A stretch of DNA of 64,000 nt from Bradyrhizobium ontarionense (GTDB lineage Bacteria; Pseudomonadota; Alphaproteobacteria; Rhizobiales; Xanthobacteraceae). The position numbers were made by a program, and so were the translations under genes. This document shows positions 36,526 to 46,224 of the stretch, piece by piece. The first letter of the stretch is position 1; each line of letters starts with the position of its first letter. Location of the stretch: contig NZ_CP088156.1 in the NCBI RefSeq assembly GCF_021088345.1, positions 248,001-312,000 of the forward strand, written 5' to 3'. The notes beneath the pieces were generated by a model. It worked only from the letters and a program-made list of their open reading frames with translations. It searched no databases and was not told the DNA's origin.

Positions 36526-37452
36526 ATGACGAGCAAGATCCCCAGAGCTTACACGCTGACGCAGCGCCGGTTCGTGGAAGAGTTCTTGCAAGGCAATCAG
36601 CCAGTCATTGTTACCGGCGAGGCGACAAGATGGCCTGCTCACGGCAAGTGGTCTCCCGAATACCTCGTCGATCGTTTTGGCGAGAGGGACGTTCTGGTCT
36701 ACAACTCGCTGTTCTCGTTGACTGACATGACGACTTTGTCGGATTACGTGAAGCGTAATTTCAACAAGCCCGACCAGAAAACGCACGAGTATATCCGCTG
36801 GTACTCGCGCTTGAGCGACCTTGAAATACCCTGGTCGGATTCCGTGTTTGACGAGCTTTCGAAGGATTGGCAGCATCCATCCTTTTTGCCCTCGAGTTCC
36901 TACCTGCTTCCGTTCTGTACCGCCCCGGAGCACGTCTCGGCAGCCGAGAATTTCTTTCCCTATCGCGGATTGTTCATCAGCGCCCGAAGCGCCAGGACGA
37001 GGCTTCATCGTGACCCGCTCGGAAGCCAGGCGATCCTGTGGCAGGTTTATGGAGAGAAGGACGTCACGTTCTATCATCCGAAGCACGACAGACTGCTACG
37101 TGACGGTCGAGAGTTCTTCGATCCGATAAGCCCCGACGCGAACAAGTTTCCCAGGCATGCAGACGCAACGCCCGTGTTCCGGGATACGCTTGAGCCGGGC
37201 GAAATCCTGTTCATTCCAGACGGCTGGTTCCACGATGTGACATGCCTCTCCGATTCCATATCGGTGACATGGAACTTCGTCTGCGATGCGCGAGCCGAGC
37301 CGTTCCTTGAATGTCTGGAGAATGAAGCCGGCGGCGGCGAGCTCGATGCCGTCCGGTTCTTTCTGGCCGGCATGATCGATCGGGGTATTTCCGCGTCCGA
37401 GATCGCGAGGGTCGTTCGTCGTCACCTGGCATCTCGCGCAGCGCACGCCTGA
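36526..37452 (+). CDS. JmjC/cupin-like Fe(II)/2-oxoglutarate hydroxylase
   Basis: The 308-residue protein starts MTSKIPRAYTLTQRRF. The opening QPVIVTGEATRWPAHGKWSPE is typical of Cupin_8/JmjC-type enzymes ('kPvvirga...Wpa...Ws.eyl'). The iron triad is His161-x-Asp163 in RLHRDPLG and His236 in GWFHDVTC, followed by SVTWNFVC. Such enzymes hydroxylate amino-acid side chains in proteins or small molecules. In an NRPS locus a beta-hydroxylation of a residue is plausible, inferred from context only. It is followed 38 bp later by the MFS exporter in the same direction. Confidence 0.82.
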   Translation: MTSKIPRAYTLTQRRFVEEFLQGNQPVIVTGEATRWPAHGKWSPEYLVDRFGERDVLVYNSLFSLTDMTTLSDYVKRNFNKPDQKTHEYIRWYSRLSDLEIPWSDSVFDELSKDWQHPSFLPSSSYLLPFCTAPEHVSAAENFFPYRGLFISARSARTRLHRDPLGSQAILWQVYGEKDVTFYHPKHDRLLRDGREFFDPISPDANKFPRHADATPVFRDTLEPGEILFIPDGWFHDVTCLSDSISVTWNFVCDARAEPFLECLENEAGGGELDAVRFFLAGMIDRGISASEIARVVRRHLASRAAHA

Positions 37453-37490
37453 CACGCCCGGTTTGAAGTCCGTACTACGCAGAGGATTCG

Positions 37491-38762
37491 ATGGCGTTAT
37501 CAATAAAGGCGCATCCATTCATCGACTTGTTGAACGATCGCAATATCAGTTTCCTCTGGGCGGGCCTTGCATTCTCGGCGTTCGGTAACGAGCTGAACAG
37601 AATGGCCGTCTTGTGGCTCGCGATCGAAGTTGCCGGCCCAAATGCCAGTCTGTTGCCTTTCGCACAGAACGCGCTGGTGCTGGCCGTAAGCCTCAGCGCC
37701 GGCATCGTCGTCGACAGATTCTCATCGCGCACGCTGATGATAGGCGCCGACCTGTTGTCGGCAGTCGCTGCGGTTCTGCCCGTCGTCTACGCCAGCATCT
37801 ACGGGGTAACCCTGCCGGTCCTGATCGTTTCCGCGATGAGCCTGGCCGCACTGACCGCTGTGTTTCAGCCCGCGCTTTGGGCGAGCATTCCGAATATCGC
37901 CAGAACCGGAGAACGCATTCAAGCCGTCAACGGGCTGCTGGACGCGACGGCCCGGCTGTCGAGACTGGTTGGCCCCTTCACCGCAGGCGTTCTGAGCACC
38001 GCGCTCCCCGTCATCCATTTTCTGACCCTGAACGCGCTGAGCTTCCTCGTCTCCGCGTGGAGCATCGCAGCCATGGTGAGGGCTGCGGGTGCAAGCAAGC
38101 CATCGATCGTCGCTGAAACCGATACGGCGATGGCGCGGCTCATGCGGGGTGTTTTAATCATAGGAAAACGACCGGACGCGCGCATCATGCTGGTTGCGAA
38201 TACGACTGTCCTGGTCGCCTGGACAATTGGAATCACCCTTGGCCTGCCGTTCCTGGTGGCAGGTACGCACATGGCGGGATTTGGCTTGTCCGGGCTGGGA
38301 GCGGTGGCCGCCCTGGCGGCCGCTTATGGTGCCGGCGACCTGGTGTCGAGCGTGTTGACCGCCGGCTATCAGCCGCGCCGGCTCGGTCGGTTCATGTTCA
38401 GCGGCTACGCCGTCTTTGGCGGGGCGCTTGTCTTGATGCCGATTTCGCTTTGGCTGCTGCCGGAGTCCACTTGGCTATCGGCGACCATGGTCGCCGCCTT
38501 CGTCGCGGCGACGGGCGGACCCATGTTCTTCATCCCGATGATGACCTATCTGCAAACCCAATTCGATGGACCGGACCTTGCAAGCGTCATCCGGCTTCGC
38601 CTCGCATTGATGGCGGCCGCGATGATGATCGGCGCGGGACTCGGGCCACTTCTGTTCGGCAAGTTCGGGGCCGTCAGCGCCATCGGTCTCGCAGGCGCGT
38701 TGATCGGCTCGATCGGGGTGTACGGAAGCGTTCGATGGGCGGATATCGAATCATTTCGCTGA
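37491..38762 (+). CDS. MFS transporter, MFS_3-like (locus 2 exporter)
   Basis: A 423-residue, twelve-segment protein beginning LLNDRNISFLWAGLAFSAFGN, the MFS_3 first helix. The first cytoplasmic loop reads GIVVDRFSSRTLMIG, the family signature, and the central loop separates two six-helix halves. It sits between the hydroxylase and the NRPS gene in one direction, so export of the locus 2 product or self-resistance is the likely role. It is similar in type, not closely in sequence, to the exporter at 18540. Confidence 0.85.
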   Translation: MALSIKAHPFIDLLNDRNISFLWAGLAFSAFGNELNRMAVLWLAIEVAGPNASLLPFAQNALVLAVSLSAGIVVDRFSSRTLMIGADLLSAVAAVLPVVYASIYGVTLPVLIVSAMSLAALTAVFQPALWASIPNIARTGERIQAVNGLLDATARLSRLVGPFTAGVLSTALPVIHFLTLNALSFLVSAWSIAAMVRAAGASKPSIVAETDTAMARLMRGVLIIGKRPDARIMLVANTTVLVAWTIGITLGLPFLVAGTHMAGFGLSGLGAVAALAAAYGAGDLVSSVLTAGYQPRRLGRFMFSGYAVFGGALVLMPISLWLLPESTWLSATMVAAFVAATGGPMFFIPMMTYLQTQFDGPDLASVIRLRLALMAAAMMIGAGLGPLLFGKFGAVSAIGLAGALIGSIGVYGSVRWADIESFR

Positions 38763-38826
38763 ATGGCCCACAGCGCAACCATGGCCCGGGCGCAATCCGT
38801 AATCCAGGAATCAAGGAGGGTGTGAA

Positions 38827-41800
38827 ATGTGCTCACAACGTACCAATGCAAGCTCCAGGGATGTGAGTGAATCGGTGGCCGGCCATCGTGCTACGTATCG
38901 CGGTGATGCGCGGGTCAACAAGTCCGACGATCCGCCGCAAGGTGAGATCGAAACGATCCTCGGGGAAGTGTGGAGCGAGCTCCTCGGGCTGAAGAAACTC
39001 AACCGCCACGACAACTTCTTCGAGCTTGGAGGACACTCCCTTCACGTCGTTCGATTGCTCAATCAAGTGCACCAACTGTTTGGCGTGGAGCTGCCACTCG
39101 TCGCCCTGTTCAAGCAGCCGACGATTGCGGCATTGGCGCAGGCGATCGTTGACGAGAAGGCTCGTCATAGCCCCGTCACGGCGCCGGCCATCAGCGCTGT
39201 GCCGGCCGGCAAGGATCTGTCGCCGTCCTTTTCACAACAGAGGTTGTGGTTTCTCACGCGGCTCTACGATGCCGGCGCAAACTTGAACTTGCATCTGGTC
39301 AGGCATCTGGAGGGTCCGTTGGACAAGGCGGCGTGGCGCCGCAGCTTGAATCGCCTGTTCGAACGTCATGACGCACTTCGCTCGATATTTGTCGTTCATG
39401 ACGGCTTGCTGTACGTCAATCTTCTGCCTGCGGATGCCGGGCTGCCAGTCGTGGAATACGATCTGAGAGATAGCGGGAAATCGCCCGAAGAGTTGGCGCG
39501 TCTCCTGCAACGGGAGCAAGCCGCGCCGTTCGATTTGATGTGCGGGCCGCTCATTCGCGGCACATTGATCCAACTTGCCGACGATCAACACGTCTTCCTG
39601 CTCAGTGTGCACCATATCGTCTTCGACGGATGGTCGATGAGCATATTGGTGCGTGAACTGAGTGCGCTGTACGAGGCATTCAGCCAGGGTCGGGATGACC
39701 CGTTTGCGCCGCTGTCGGTGCAGTTCGCGGACTATGCCGCGTGGCAGTCGCAGTGGCAGTCACTCAATCAGTTGCCAAAGCAGGCAGAATATTGGCGTAA
39801 AACGCTGGCCGATGCGCCGCCGTTCCTCAATTTGCCTACGGATCGTCCACGTCCGCCGCAGCAATCGTTCGCGGGTGCGGGAGTTCCGATCCGGATCGAT
39901 GGCGAGTTGACGCAAAATCTCAAGCGGTTTGGCCAGGATCGTGGGATCACGCTGTTCATGACGCTGCTTGCCGCGTGGGCGATCGTGCTTGCCAGAGTGT
40001 CTGGCCAGGACAGCGTCATCATCGGAACGACGACGGCCAATCGCAAGCGCCCGGAAGTCGAGCCGCTGATCGGCTGCTTCATCAATGCTCTCGCCTTGCG
40101 CCTGAAATTGTCCAGTGGATTAAATATCGAGGACCTGCTGTCGCAGGTACGGCAAGTCACCCTGGATGCGCAATACAATCAGGATCTGGCGTTCGAGCAG
40201 GTCCTGGAATTGACGCAGCCGACCCGCCGACTGGATTGCACGCCGCTGTTCCAGGTGTTGTTCGACTGGCATAACGACGGGCGGGACACGTTCAAATTGC
40301 CCGGCATTCATGTCAAGGCGACGGAGTTTGTCACCAATCACGTGAATTTCGACCTGCACCTCGATCTATGCGAGGAGAAGGAGGGTGTCAGCGGTGTCCT
40401 ACGCTACGCGACAGCGCTGTTCGATCGATCCACGATCGAGCGTCACGTCGGATACTTTCTGGCGGTCCTCAACGCCCTTGTCGCAAACGGCGCTGCGACG
40501 ATGCCGATCGGCCAGCTCGATATTCTCTCCGCGTCCGAGCGGTCACTGATCCTGAACCGCTGGAATCAGACGGAAGGGGAGTATCCTGACGGTCGGTGTG
40601 TTCACCAACTGTTTGAGGAGCAAGTGGAACGGACGCCGGAGGCGACGGCGCTGATCCATGACGGCCCGAATATCACCTATCGCGAGTTGAACGAGCGGGC
40701 GAACCGGCTTGCGCACCACCTGATTGCGTGTGGGGTTGATGGTGATACCCGTGTCGCCATCTGCGTCGATCGAGGCCCAGGATTGGTGGTCGGATTGATC
40801 GGCATCCTCAAAGCCGGTGGTACTTATGTGCCACTTGCTCCGGACTATCCGGCGCAGCGCTTGCGCTACATGCTCGATGATTCCGGAGCTGAAGTCATCG
40901 TGACGCAAGGCGCTTTCAGGGAAAGGCTGGGCGAACATACGATCAAAACGGTTCTGATCGATGATGACAGCGGTGTCGTCGACGGGCGGCCGTCAACCAA
41001 CCCGGCGTTGCGAACGACGCCCGATAGTCTCGCATACGTCATTTACACGTCTGGATCGACCGGCGCGCCGAAGGGAGTCATGGGGACCCATCGCGGCATT
41101 GCAAACCGGGTGCAATGGGATGCCGGTTCGGCGCATGAGGTGTACGTCCAGAAGACCACGCCAAACTTCATCGACGTGTTGTGGGAAATCTTCATGCCGC
41201 TCGTGCGCGGTCAGCGCGTGCTGATCGTTTCGGAAGCGGCAAGTAAGGATCCATCCCAACTGATTCCGATCCTGGCGAAACACAAGGTGACCAGAATTGT
41301 TCTGGTCCCGTCTCTGTTGCGCGCCTTAATGGAGAGCGGAACGGAGCTCGGAAGGCGCTTGCCGGATTTGCTGTACTGGGAGAGCAGTGGAGAGCCGTTG
41401 CCCCTGGCGTTAGCCAGGGAGTTCTGCGCTCAACATCCCAAGGCGAAACTTGTGAACGTCTATGGCGCATCGGAGTTCTGGGACGCCACATATTTCGTCG
41501 TTCAGGGCACGGAGGACGGCTCGGTGCCCATCGGCCAACCGATCCTGAATATGCGGGTGTACCTGCTGGACGAATACAAGCGGCCTGTGCCCGTTGGTGT
41601 GGTTGGAGAGTTGTATGTCGGAGGGGTGGGCGTCGCGCTTGGATATCTCGGTCGGCCGGAACTGACGGAGCAGCGCTTCTTTCCAGATCCCTTCTGCGAA
41701 GCCGCTGGAGCGCGGATGTATCGCAGCGGTGATCTGGCGCGGTATCTGCCGGACGGCACAATCGAGTTTGTCGGGCGCAACGACCAGCAGATCAAGATAC

Positions 41801-42342
41801 GCGGGTTCAGGGTCGAGCTCGGCGAAATCGAGGCATGCCTGGTCCGGAACGCGGAGGTTCGCGAGGCGGTCGTGGTGTCGCGGGAGACGGCCCCGCAGGA
41901 TGCGCGTCTGGTCGCGTATGTGGTTCCGGAAACCGTTGGCACCGACGATTTGGGAAAGCGCCTGTATGCACATTTGAGCGATGCGCTTCCCGACTACATG
42001 GTGCCGGCGGCGTTTGTCGAGTTGGCAGAGTTCCCGCTCACGCCTTCCGGCAAGGTCGACCGCATGGCGCTCCCGGCCCCGGATGGAAAGGCACATCTCT
42101 ATCAAGCGTATGAGCCGCCGCTCGGTGATATCGAGAAAATCCTGAGCTCGGTGTGGATGGAGATCCTGGGTGTCGAGCGTGTCGGCCGGAACGACAATTT
42201 CTTCCAGCTGGGCGGAAATTCGCTTGCGGCCCTGAACGTGGTCAATCGCCTGCGTCGCGCAGGCGTCCATCTGAATATCCGGACCCTGTTCACGGCGCCG
42301 AGTCTGATGGCCTTGGCACTGGAAGCGAACCGGATAGTATGA
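38827..42342 (+). CDS. NRPS, domain order T-C-A-T, predicted beta-alanine
   Basis: A 1,171-residue synthetase. Domains: carrier (GGHSLH, Ser71), condensation (HHIVFDG, 262-268), adenylation (IYTSGSTGAPKGVMG near 739; A10 SGKVDRMAL), carrier (GGNSLA, Ser1132). In the pocket, NFIDVLWE (780-787) puts Ile and Asp at GrsA positions 235 and 236: the Asp is shifted by one, as in beta-amino-acid domains. The full hand-read code is I-D-W-V-E-S-V-D-A-K, close in its first four and sixth positions to the published beta-alanine type V-D-W-V-I-S-L-A-D-K. PanD 4.3 kb upstream would supply it. The first carrier lacks an A domain in cis and must be charged by another protein. No TE is present. Confidence 0.95.
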   Translation: MCSQRTNASSRDVSESVAGHRATYRGDARVNKSDDPPQGEIETILGEVWSELLGLKKLNRHDNFFELGGHSLHVVRLLNQVHQLFGVELPLVALFKQPTIAALAQAIVDEKARHSPVTAPAISAVPAGKDLSPSFSQQRLWFLTRLYDAGANLNLHLVRHLEGPLDKAAWRRSLNRLFERHDALRSIFVVHDGLLYVNLLPADAGLPVVEYDLRDSGKSPEELARLLQREQAAPFDLMCGPLIRGTLIQLADDQHVFLLSVHHIVFDGWSMSILVRELSALYEAFSQGRDDPFAPLSVQFADYAAWQSQWQSLNQLPKQAEYWRKTLADAPPFLNLPTDRPRPPQQSFAGAGVPIRIDGELTQNLKRFGQDRGITLFMTLLAAWAIVLARVSGQDSVIIGTTTANRKRPEVEPLIGCFINALALRLKLSSGLNIEDLLSQVRQVTLDAQYNQDLAFEQVLELTQPTRRLDCTPLFQVLFDWHNDGRDTFKLPGIHVKATEFVTNHVNFDLHLDLCEEKEGVSGVLRYATALFDRSTIERHVGYFLAVLNALVANGAATMPIGQLDILSASERSLILNRWNQTEGEYPDGRCVHQLFEEQVERTPEATALIHDGPNITYRELNERANRLAHHLIACGVDGDTRVAICVDRGPGLVVGLIGILKAGGTYVPLAPDYPAQRLRYMLDDSGAEVIVTQGAFRERLGEHTIKTVLIDDDSGVVDGRPSTNPALRTTPDSLAYVIYTSGSTGAPKGVMGTHRGIANRVQWDAGSAHEVYVQKTTPNFIDVLWEIFMPLVRGQRVLIVSEAASKDPSQLIPILAKHKVTRIVLVPSLLRALMESGTELGRRLPDLLYWESSGEPLPLALAREFCAQHPKAKLVNVYGASEFWDATYFVVQGTEDGSVPIGQPILNMRVYLLDEYKRPVPVGVVGELYVGGVGVALGYLGRPELTEQRFFPDPFCEAAGARMYRSGDLARYLPDGTIEFVGRNDQQIKIRGFRVELGEIEACLVRNAEVREAVVVSRETAPQDARLVAYVVPETVGTDDLGKRLYAHLSDALPDYMVPAAFVELAEFPLTPSGKVDRMALPAPDGKAHLYQAYEPPLGDIEKILSSVWMEILGVERVGRNDNFFQLGGNSLAALNVVNRLRRAGVHLNIRTLFTAPSLMALALEANRIV

Positions 42343-42415
42343 CGTTGGAACGAGGCGGCTGTGCCGGCACGGCGCAGCCGCCTCTTTGCGCGCGTCACAA
42401 TGAGGTATCGGAATC

Positions 42416-43012
42416 ATGTCGCTACGCAACAGGCGCCTTCAGAGCACCTTTGTGAGGCCGGAAAGCGTTTCCGAGAGCGTGGTCTATGAATCGCCTTGGC
42501 TGGTTGTGAGGAAGGTCGTGAAGGCCATGCCATCCGGGGCCGAAGCGGCCTTCTATCTCCGAGACGAGCCGGATGTTGTCGTGTGCCTTCCGTTTACGGA
42601 AAAGCAGACCTGCATCCTGGTCGAAGAGTTCAGGCATGGACCGGATCGTTCGCTGTTCGAGATACCCGGCGGAAACGTGGATCCGGGTGAATCGATAGTG
42701 AAAGCCGCGGAGCGGGAAGTCCTAGAGGAAACGGGATACGCTGGGGAGTCCGTTCATCTCGTTTCGACCTGGATTTCGGCATACTCGCGCGCGCGAAAGC
42801 ATATTTTCCTGATGAGGAACGCCCGCCGGGTGAAAGAGCCCGATATCGCCGACTCGGAATTGTTGCGCGTCCTCGATGTGTCACTGGAGGAATTCGTGGG
42901 CGTGCTCAAAAGCGGCGAGCTCACGGATCTGGATGCCGGATTGTTGTGTCTGGAGTATTTGCGCGAAGGCTCTCCGCTCCGGGCGGAGCGCAGCCCGGCG
43001 AGTTCGCCGTAG
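42416..43012 (+). CDS. NUDIX hydrolase, ADP-ribose pyrophosphatase type
   Basis: The 198-residue protein has an intact NUDIX box, GGNVDPGESIVKAAEREVLEETGY (about 85-108; key residues Glu of REVLEE). The N-terminal VVYESPWLVVRKVV and VEEFRHGPDRSLFEIPGG match the NudF/ADP-ribose pyrophosphatase subgroup. It hydrolyses nucleoside diphosphate derivatives and may recycle or remove nucleotide by-products; a link to the biosynthesis is not evident. It is 73 bp after the NRPS and convergent with the next NRPS. Compare the degenerate NUDIX at 13821 in locus 1. Confidence 0.88.
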   Translation: MSLRNRRLQSTFVRPESVSESVVYESPWLVVRKVVKAMPSGAEAAFYLRDEPDVVVCLPFTEKQTCILVEEFRHGPDRSLFEIPGGNVDPGESIVKAAEREVLEETGYAGESVHLVSTWISAYSRARKHIFLMRNARRVKEPDIADSELLRVLDVSLEEFVGVLKSGELTDLDAGLLCLEYLREGSPLRAERSPASSP

Positions 43013-43073
43013 CGATCCCGCTGCTGCAGAACTTTGGACGTAGGCTGACGCGGCCAGTACCCGGAGTGACGTG

Positions 43074-46000
43074 CTAACCGGGTCCAGCCATCTCCTTGAC
43101 GCGACGCGCGAGGGAGGCAACGGTAGGAGCTTCGTAAGCGAGCCGGAGGGGAGCCTTGAACGAAAAGGCCTGTCCGAGATCGTGGATCATCCGCGATGCG
43201 ATCAGCGAATGCCCGCCTATTCGGAAGAAGTTGTCGTTGACGTCGAAGCTGCTATTGCCGAGCAGCTTGACCCAGATGGTGCGGATACGTTCCGTGACGT
43301 CGTCGCGATCGCCGCCGACCCGCGTAACCCGGGGAGCTTCGACCGGTCTTGGCAAGGCGGCATGGTTCACTTTCGCATTGTTCGTCCGGGGAATGGCGTC
43401 CAGCGATACGATTTTGTTGGGCACGCATTGCTGTGGCAGCATCTTCCGGAGATGCTCGTCCAGGGCATTTTCGTCGACGGACGTCGGGGCCTTCGGCACG
43501 ACATAGGCGACCAGAAACTGTGAGCCGGCGCTGTTGTCGAAGACGTCGGCGATGGCTTCCTTGAAGAGCCCACTGGCTATGAGTGCGGCTTCGATCTCGC
43601 CCAGTTCGATGCGCACGCCGCGGAGCTTGACCTGCCGGTCGACGCGGGAGCCGAAGGCGAATCTCTCGCAGTCGATCCAGCGTCCACGATCGCCGGTTTT
43701 GTAGAAAATTCGTTCTCCTCCGTGTTCGGGCAGATCCAGCGGTACGAACCGTTGAGCCGTCAAGTCCGCACGATCATGGTAGCCCACCGCCAGGCCGCTG
43801 CCGCCGATATGGATTTCCCCGTCGACGCCTCTGGGGACGAGCCGTCCCTCCTCGTCGAGGATTACGATCTGGGTGTTGGCGAGAATCCCACCCAGCGGCT
43901 CCGATCCATTATAAGTCCCCGTTCCAAGGGACTCTGCCGCCGCGGACCAGATCGTCGTCTCGGTTGGTCCGTACATGTTGAACAGGGAGTCGACCCGTGT
44001 GAGGAGATCGGACGCCAGCGAGGTGGGGAGCCGCTCGCCGCCGCACCAGGCGCGCAGGCCGCGACGCCCCTCCCATCCCGAGTCGATGAGCATCCGCCAT
44101 GTCGAAGGCGTCGCCTGCATGACGGTCGCGCAGGTCGAGGCGAGAAGTGCGATCAAGGCGTTCGGATCGCGCGCCTCCACGTCCCTCGCCATGATGAGGG
44201 TCCCGCCGGTGACGAGAGGCAAGAACAGTTCAAGGGTGGCGATGTCGAAGCTGATCGTGGTCAAGGCAAGGAACTGATCCGCGCTGTCAAACCCCGGATT
44301 GATTTCGATGGCCAAGAGCAGGTTGGTCAGGGCGCGGTGGGAAATCACGACTCCCTTGGGCGTGCCGGTGGAGCCGGAAGTATAGATGACATACGCGGTG
44401 TGGTCGGGACCTGGACCCTTCGGGAGGGGCGCTGCGCCGGCCTCCACCTCGCCAAGTCGGTCTATCAGCAGTCGGTGGGAGAACGCAGGCAGAGTGCCGG
44501 TGAGCGTGCTGTGCGTGACCATCAGCTCGGCACCGGAATCGCGCAGCATGAAGGCCAGGCGATCGATCGGATAGCCGGCATCGAGTGGCAAATACGCGCA
44601 GCCGGAGGCAAGGACAGCCAGCAGCGTTGCGACGAGATCGACCCCTCGTGGAAGGGCGACGGCGATGATCCCTCCCGGAGGAAGCGCGAGGTGGCCGGCT
44701 ATCTCATCGACCCGACGGGACAGCTCCGAATAGGTCAGTGTCGTGTCGCCAGCTCGCAGGGCGATGGCTGTCGGCCGAAGGGCTGCGCTACGCCGAAATC
44801 GTTCGACGACGGTAGCATGCCCGATTTCGTGGACGGGTCCGCGTCCCGACGCGATCAATCGGTCTCGCTCCTCGGGTGACAGCATCTCCAATTTGTCGAT
44901 CGCGCCGTTTGGGGACGCCAATGCAGCTTCTACGATCGCCATATAGTGCTTGGTGAACTGCTCTATGAAAGCCGCGTCGTATCGTTCCACCGCATATGTG
45001 ACGGCGAGTTCGAGCGTTTCGGCGTGCCGCGTGAATTCCACGGCCACTCCCGTCCAGTTGGCGGTCTTGTCGACGGGGCATGCGCGCACGGAGAGATCGC
45101 CGGCGCGGTCGGCCGTCGACGGAAAGTGATGGTAGGCAAACCAGACCTGGAACAACGGATCGTGGCTCAATCCCTCCGCCGGCCGCACCAACTCGACCAG
45201 TTTCAGGAACGGAAAGCCCTGGTGCTGGCGTGCGCCGAGAACGATCCCGTCAAGCTCGGTCACGGCCTCCCTAAACGTCGGAGAACCATCGAGCCGGTAC
45301 CGCAAAAGGACATCGTTGACGAAAAAGCCCACCAGATCTTCGATCTCGACTTGGTCGCGTCCGGCCATGGGCGTGCCGATGACGAGGTCTCGACTTCCCG
45401 TGTACCTGTTGAGGGTGATGAAAAGCGCGGTCGCCAGCAAGCAGAATGGCGTCGACCGAAGGCCTCGCGCGCATTGCTCCAGTGCGGCCAGGGTGCCGGC
45501 TCCCAGGGTGGCGCGAAGCGTGGCCGATCTGTAAGTCGGCTCGGGGGCGGAGCGGAGTGTCGGGGGAAGGTCGATCGGAGGAGGCACGCCGTCCAGCGCC
45601 TGTCGCCAATAGTCGCTCAGCTTCTCCAGGGCTCCTCCATCCTCCAGCCAGCGCCGCTGATGAACGGCGAAGTCGCCAAACTGGATGGCGAGATCCGCCA
45701 GTTCGACCGGCTGGCGCCGGATCGCGGCCCGGTAGAACGCGAGCAGGTCGCGCCTCAGGATGGTCAGCGACCATCCGTCCGTGATGATGTGATGCATCAC
45801 GATGAGCAGAACATGATGATCGGCTGACTTGCGTGCCAGCGTGGCCGCGATCAGCGGCCCCCGCGACAAGTCGAACCTGGTCGACATGGACAGGGCGCGC
45901 AGGGCGTCGATCCTGGAGCGCTGCTCCTGCGCATCATGCCGTTCGAAATCGTTGTAAGACAGGGTTACAGGCGCCGGCTCGACCACCACCTGGTATGGTA

Positions 46001-46214
46001 GCCCTCCCTCGCTGCGGAAGATCGTTCGCAAGGATTCGTGCCGGACCACCAGCGCGTTGAGGCTGGATTGCAGGCAAGGCACGGAGAGCGGGCCGTCAAG
46101 CTCAAGCTCCAGCGGGACGTTGAAGATCGGCCGCCCTGGATCGAGTTGATCGAGCAGCCAGAGTCCTTGTTGGCCGTGGGTCGCGGGAAACGTCTGCTGG
46201 CTATCAACGCTCAT
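43074..46214 (-). CDS. NRPS module C-A-T, predicted glycine
   Basis: A 1,046-residue synthetase starting MSVDSQQTFPATHGQQGLWL. The C domain has HHIITDG (141-147). The A domain has YVIYTSGSTGTPKGVVISHR near 617, FDIATLELF, NMYGPTETTIW and the final carrier GGHSLIAS near 1010. The hand-read pocket D-I-L-Q-W-G-M-I-W-K is close to the published glycine code D-I-L-Q-L-G-L-I-W-K. In A10 the motif reads NNAKVNHAAL, where GKVDR is usual, but the Lys is kept. It lies 10 bp after the PKS and is its direct downstream module. No TE or reductase ends it, so release depends on another protein. Confidence 0.93.
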   Translation of the reverse strand: MSVDSQQTFPATHGQQGLWLLDQLDPGRPIFNVPLELELDGPLSVPCLQSSLNALVVRHESLRTIFRSEGGLPYQVVVEPAPVTLSYNDFERHDAQEQRSRIDALRALSMSTRFDLSRGPLIAATLARKSADHHVLLIVMHHIITDGWSLTILRRDLLAFYRAAIRRQPVELADLAIQFGDFAVHQRRWLEDGGALEKLSDYWRQALDGVPPPIDLPPTLRSAPEPTYRSATLRATLGAGTLAALEQCARGLRSTPFCLLATALFITLNRYTGSRDLVIGTPMAGRDQVEIEDLVGFFVNDVLLRYRLDGSPTFREAVTELDGIVLGARQHQGFPFLKLVELVRPAEGLSHDPLFQVWFAYHHFPSTADRAGDLSVRACPVDKTANWTGVAVEFTRHAETLELAVTYAVERYDAAFIEQFTKHYMAIVEAALASPNGAIDKLEMLSPEERDRLIASGRGPVHEIGHATVVERFRRSAALRPTAIALRAGDTTLTYSELSRRVDEIAGHLALPPGGIIAVALPRGVDLVATLLAVLASGCAYLPLDAGYPIDRLAFMLRDSGAELMVTHSTLTGTLPAFSHRLLIDRLGEVEAGAAPLPKGPGPDHTAYVIYTSGSTGTPKGVVISHRALTNLLLAIEINPGFDSADQFLALTTISFDIATLELFLPLVTGGTLIMARDVEARDPNALIALLASTCATVMQATPSTWRMLIDSGWEGRRGLRAWCGGERLPTSLASDLLTRVDSLFNMYGPTETTIWSAAAESLGTGTYNGSEPLGGILANTQIVILDEEGRLVPRGVDGEIHIGGSGLAVGYHDRADLTAQRFVPLDLPEHGGERIFYKTGDRGRWIDCERFAFGSRVDRQVKLRGVRIELGEIEAALIASGLFKEAIADVFDNSAGSQFLVAYVVPKAPTSVDENALDEHLRKMLPQQCVPNKIVSLDAIPRTNNAKVNHAALPRPVEAPRVTRVGGDRDDVTERIRTIWVKLLGNSSFDVNDNFFRIGGHSLIASRMIHDLGQAFSFKAPLRLAYEAPTVASLARRVKEMAGPG

Positions 46215-46224
46215 TCGTATCTCG

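Noticed and set aside
36281..36529. 82-codon frame before the JmjC-like gene
   Set aside because: Weak start context and no family; kept only as a remark in the gap entry.
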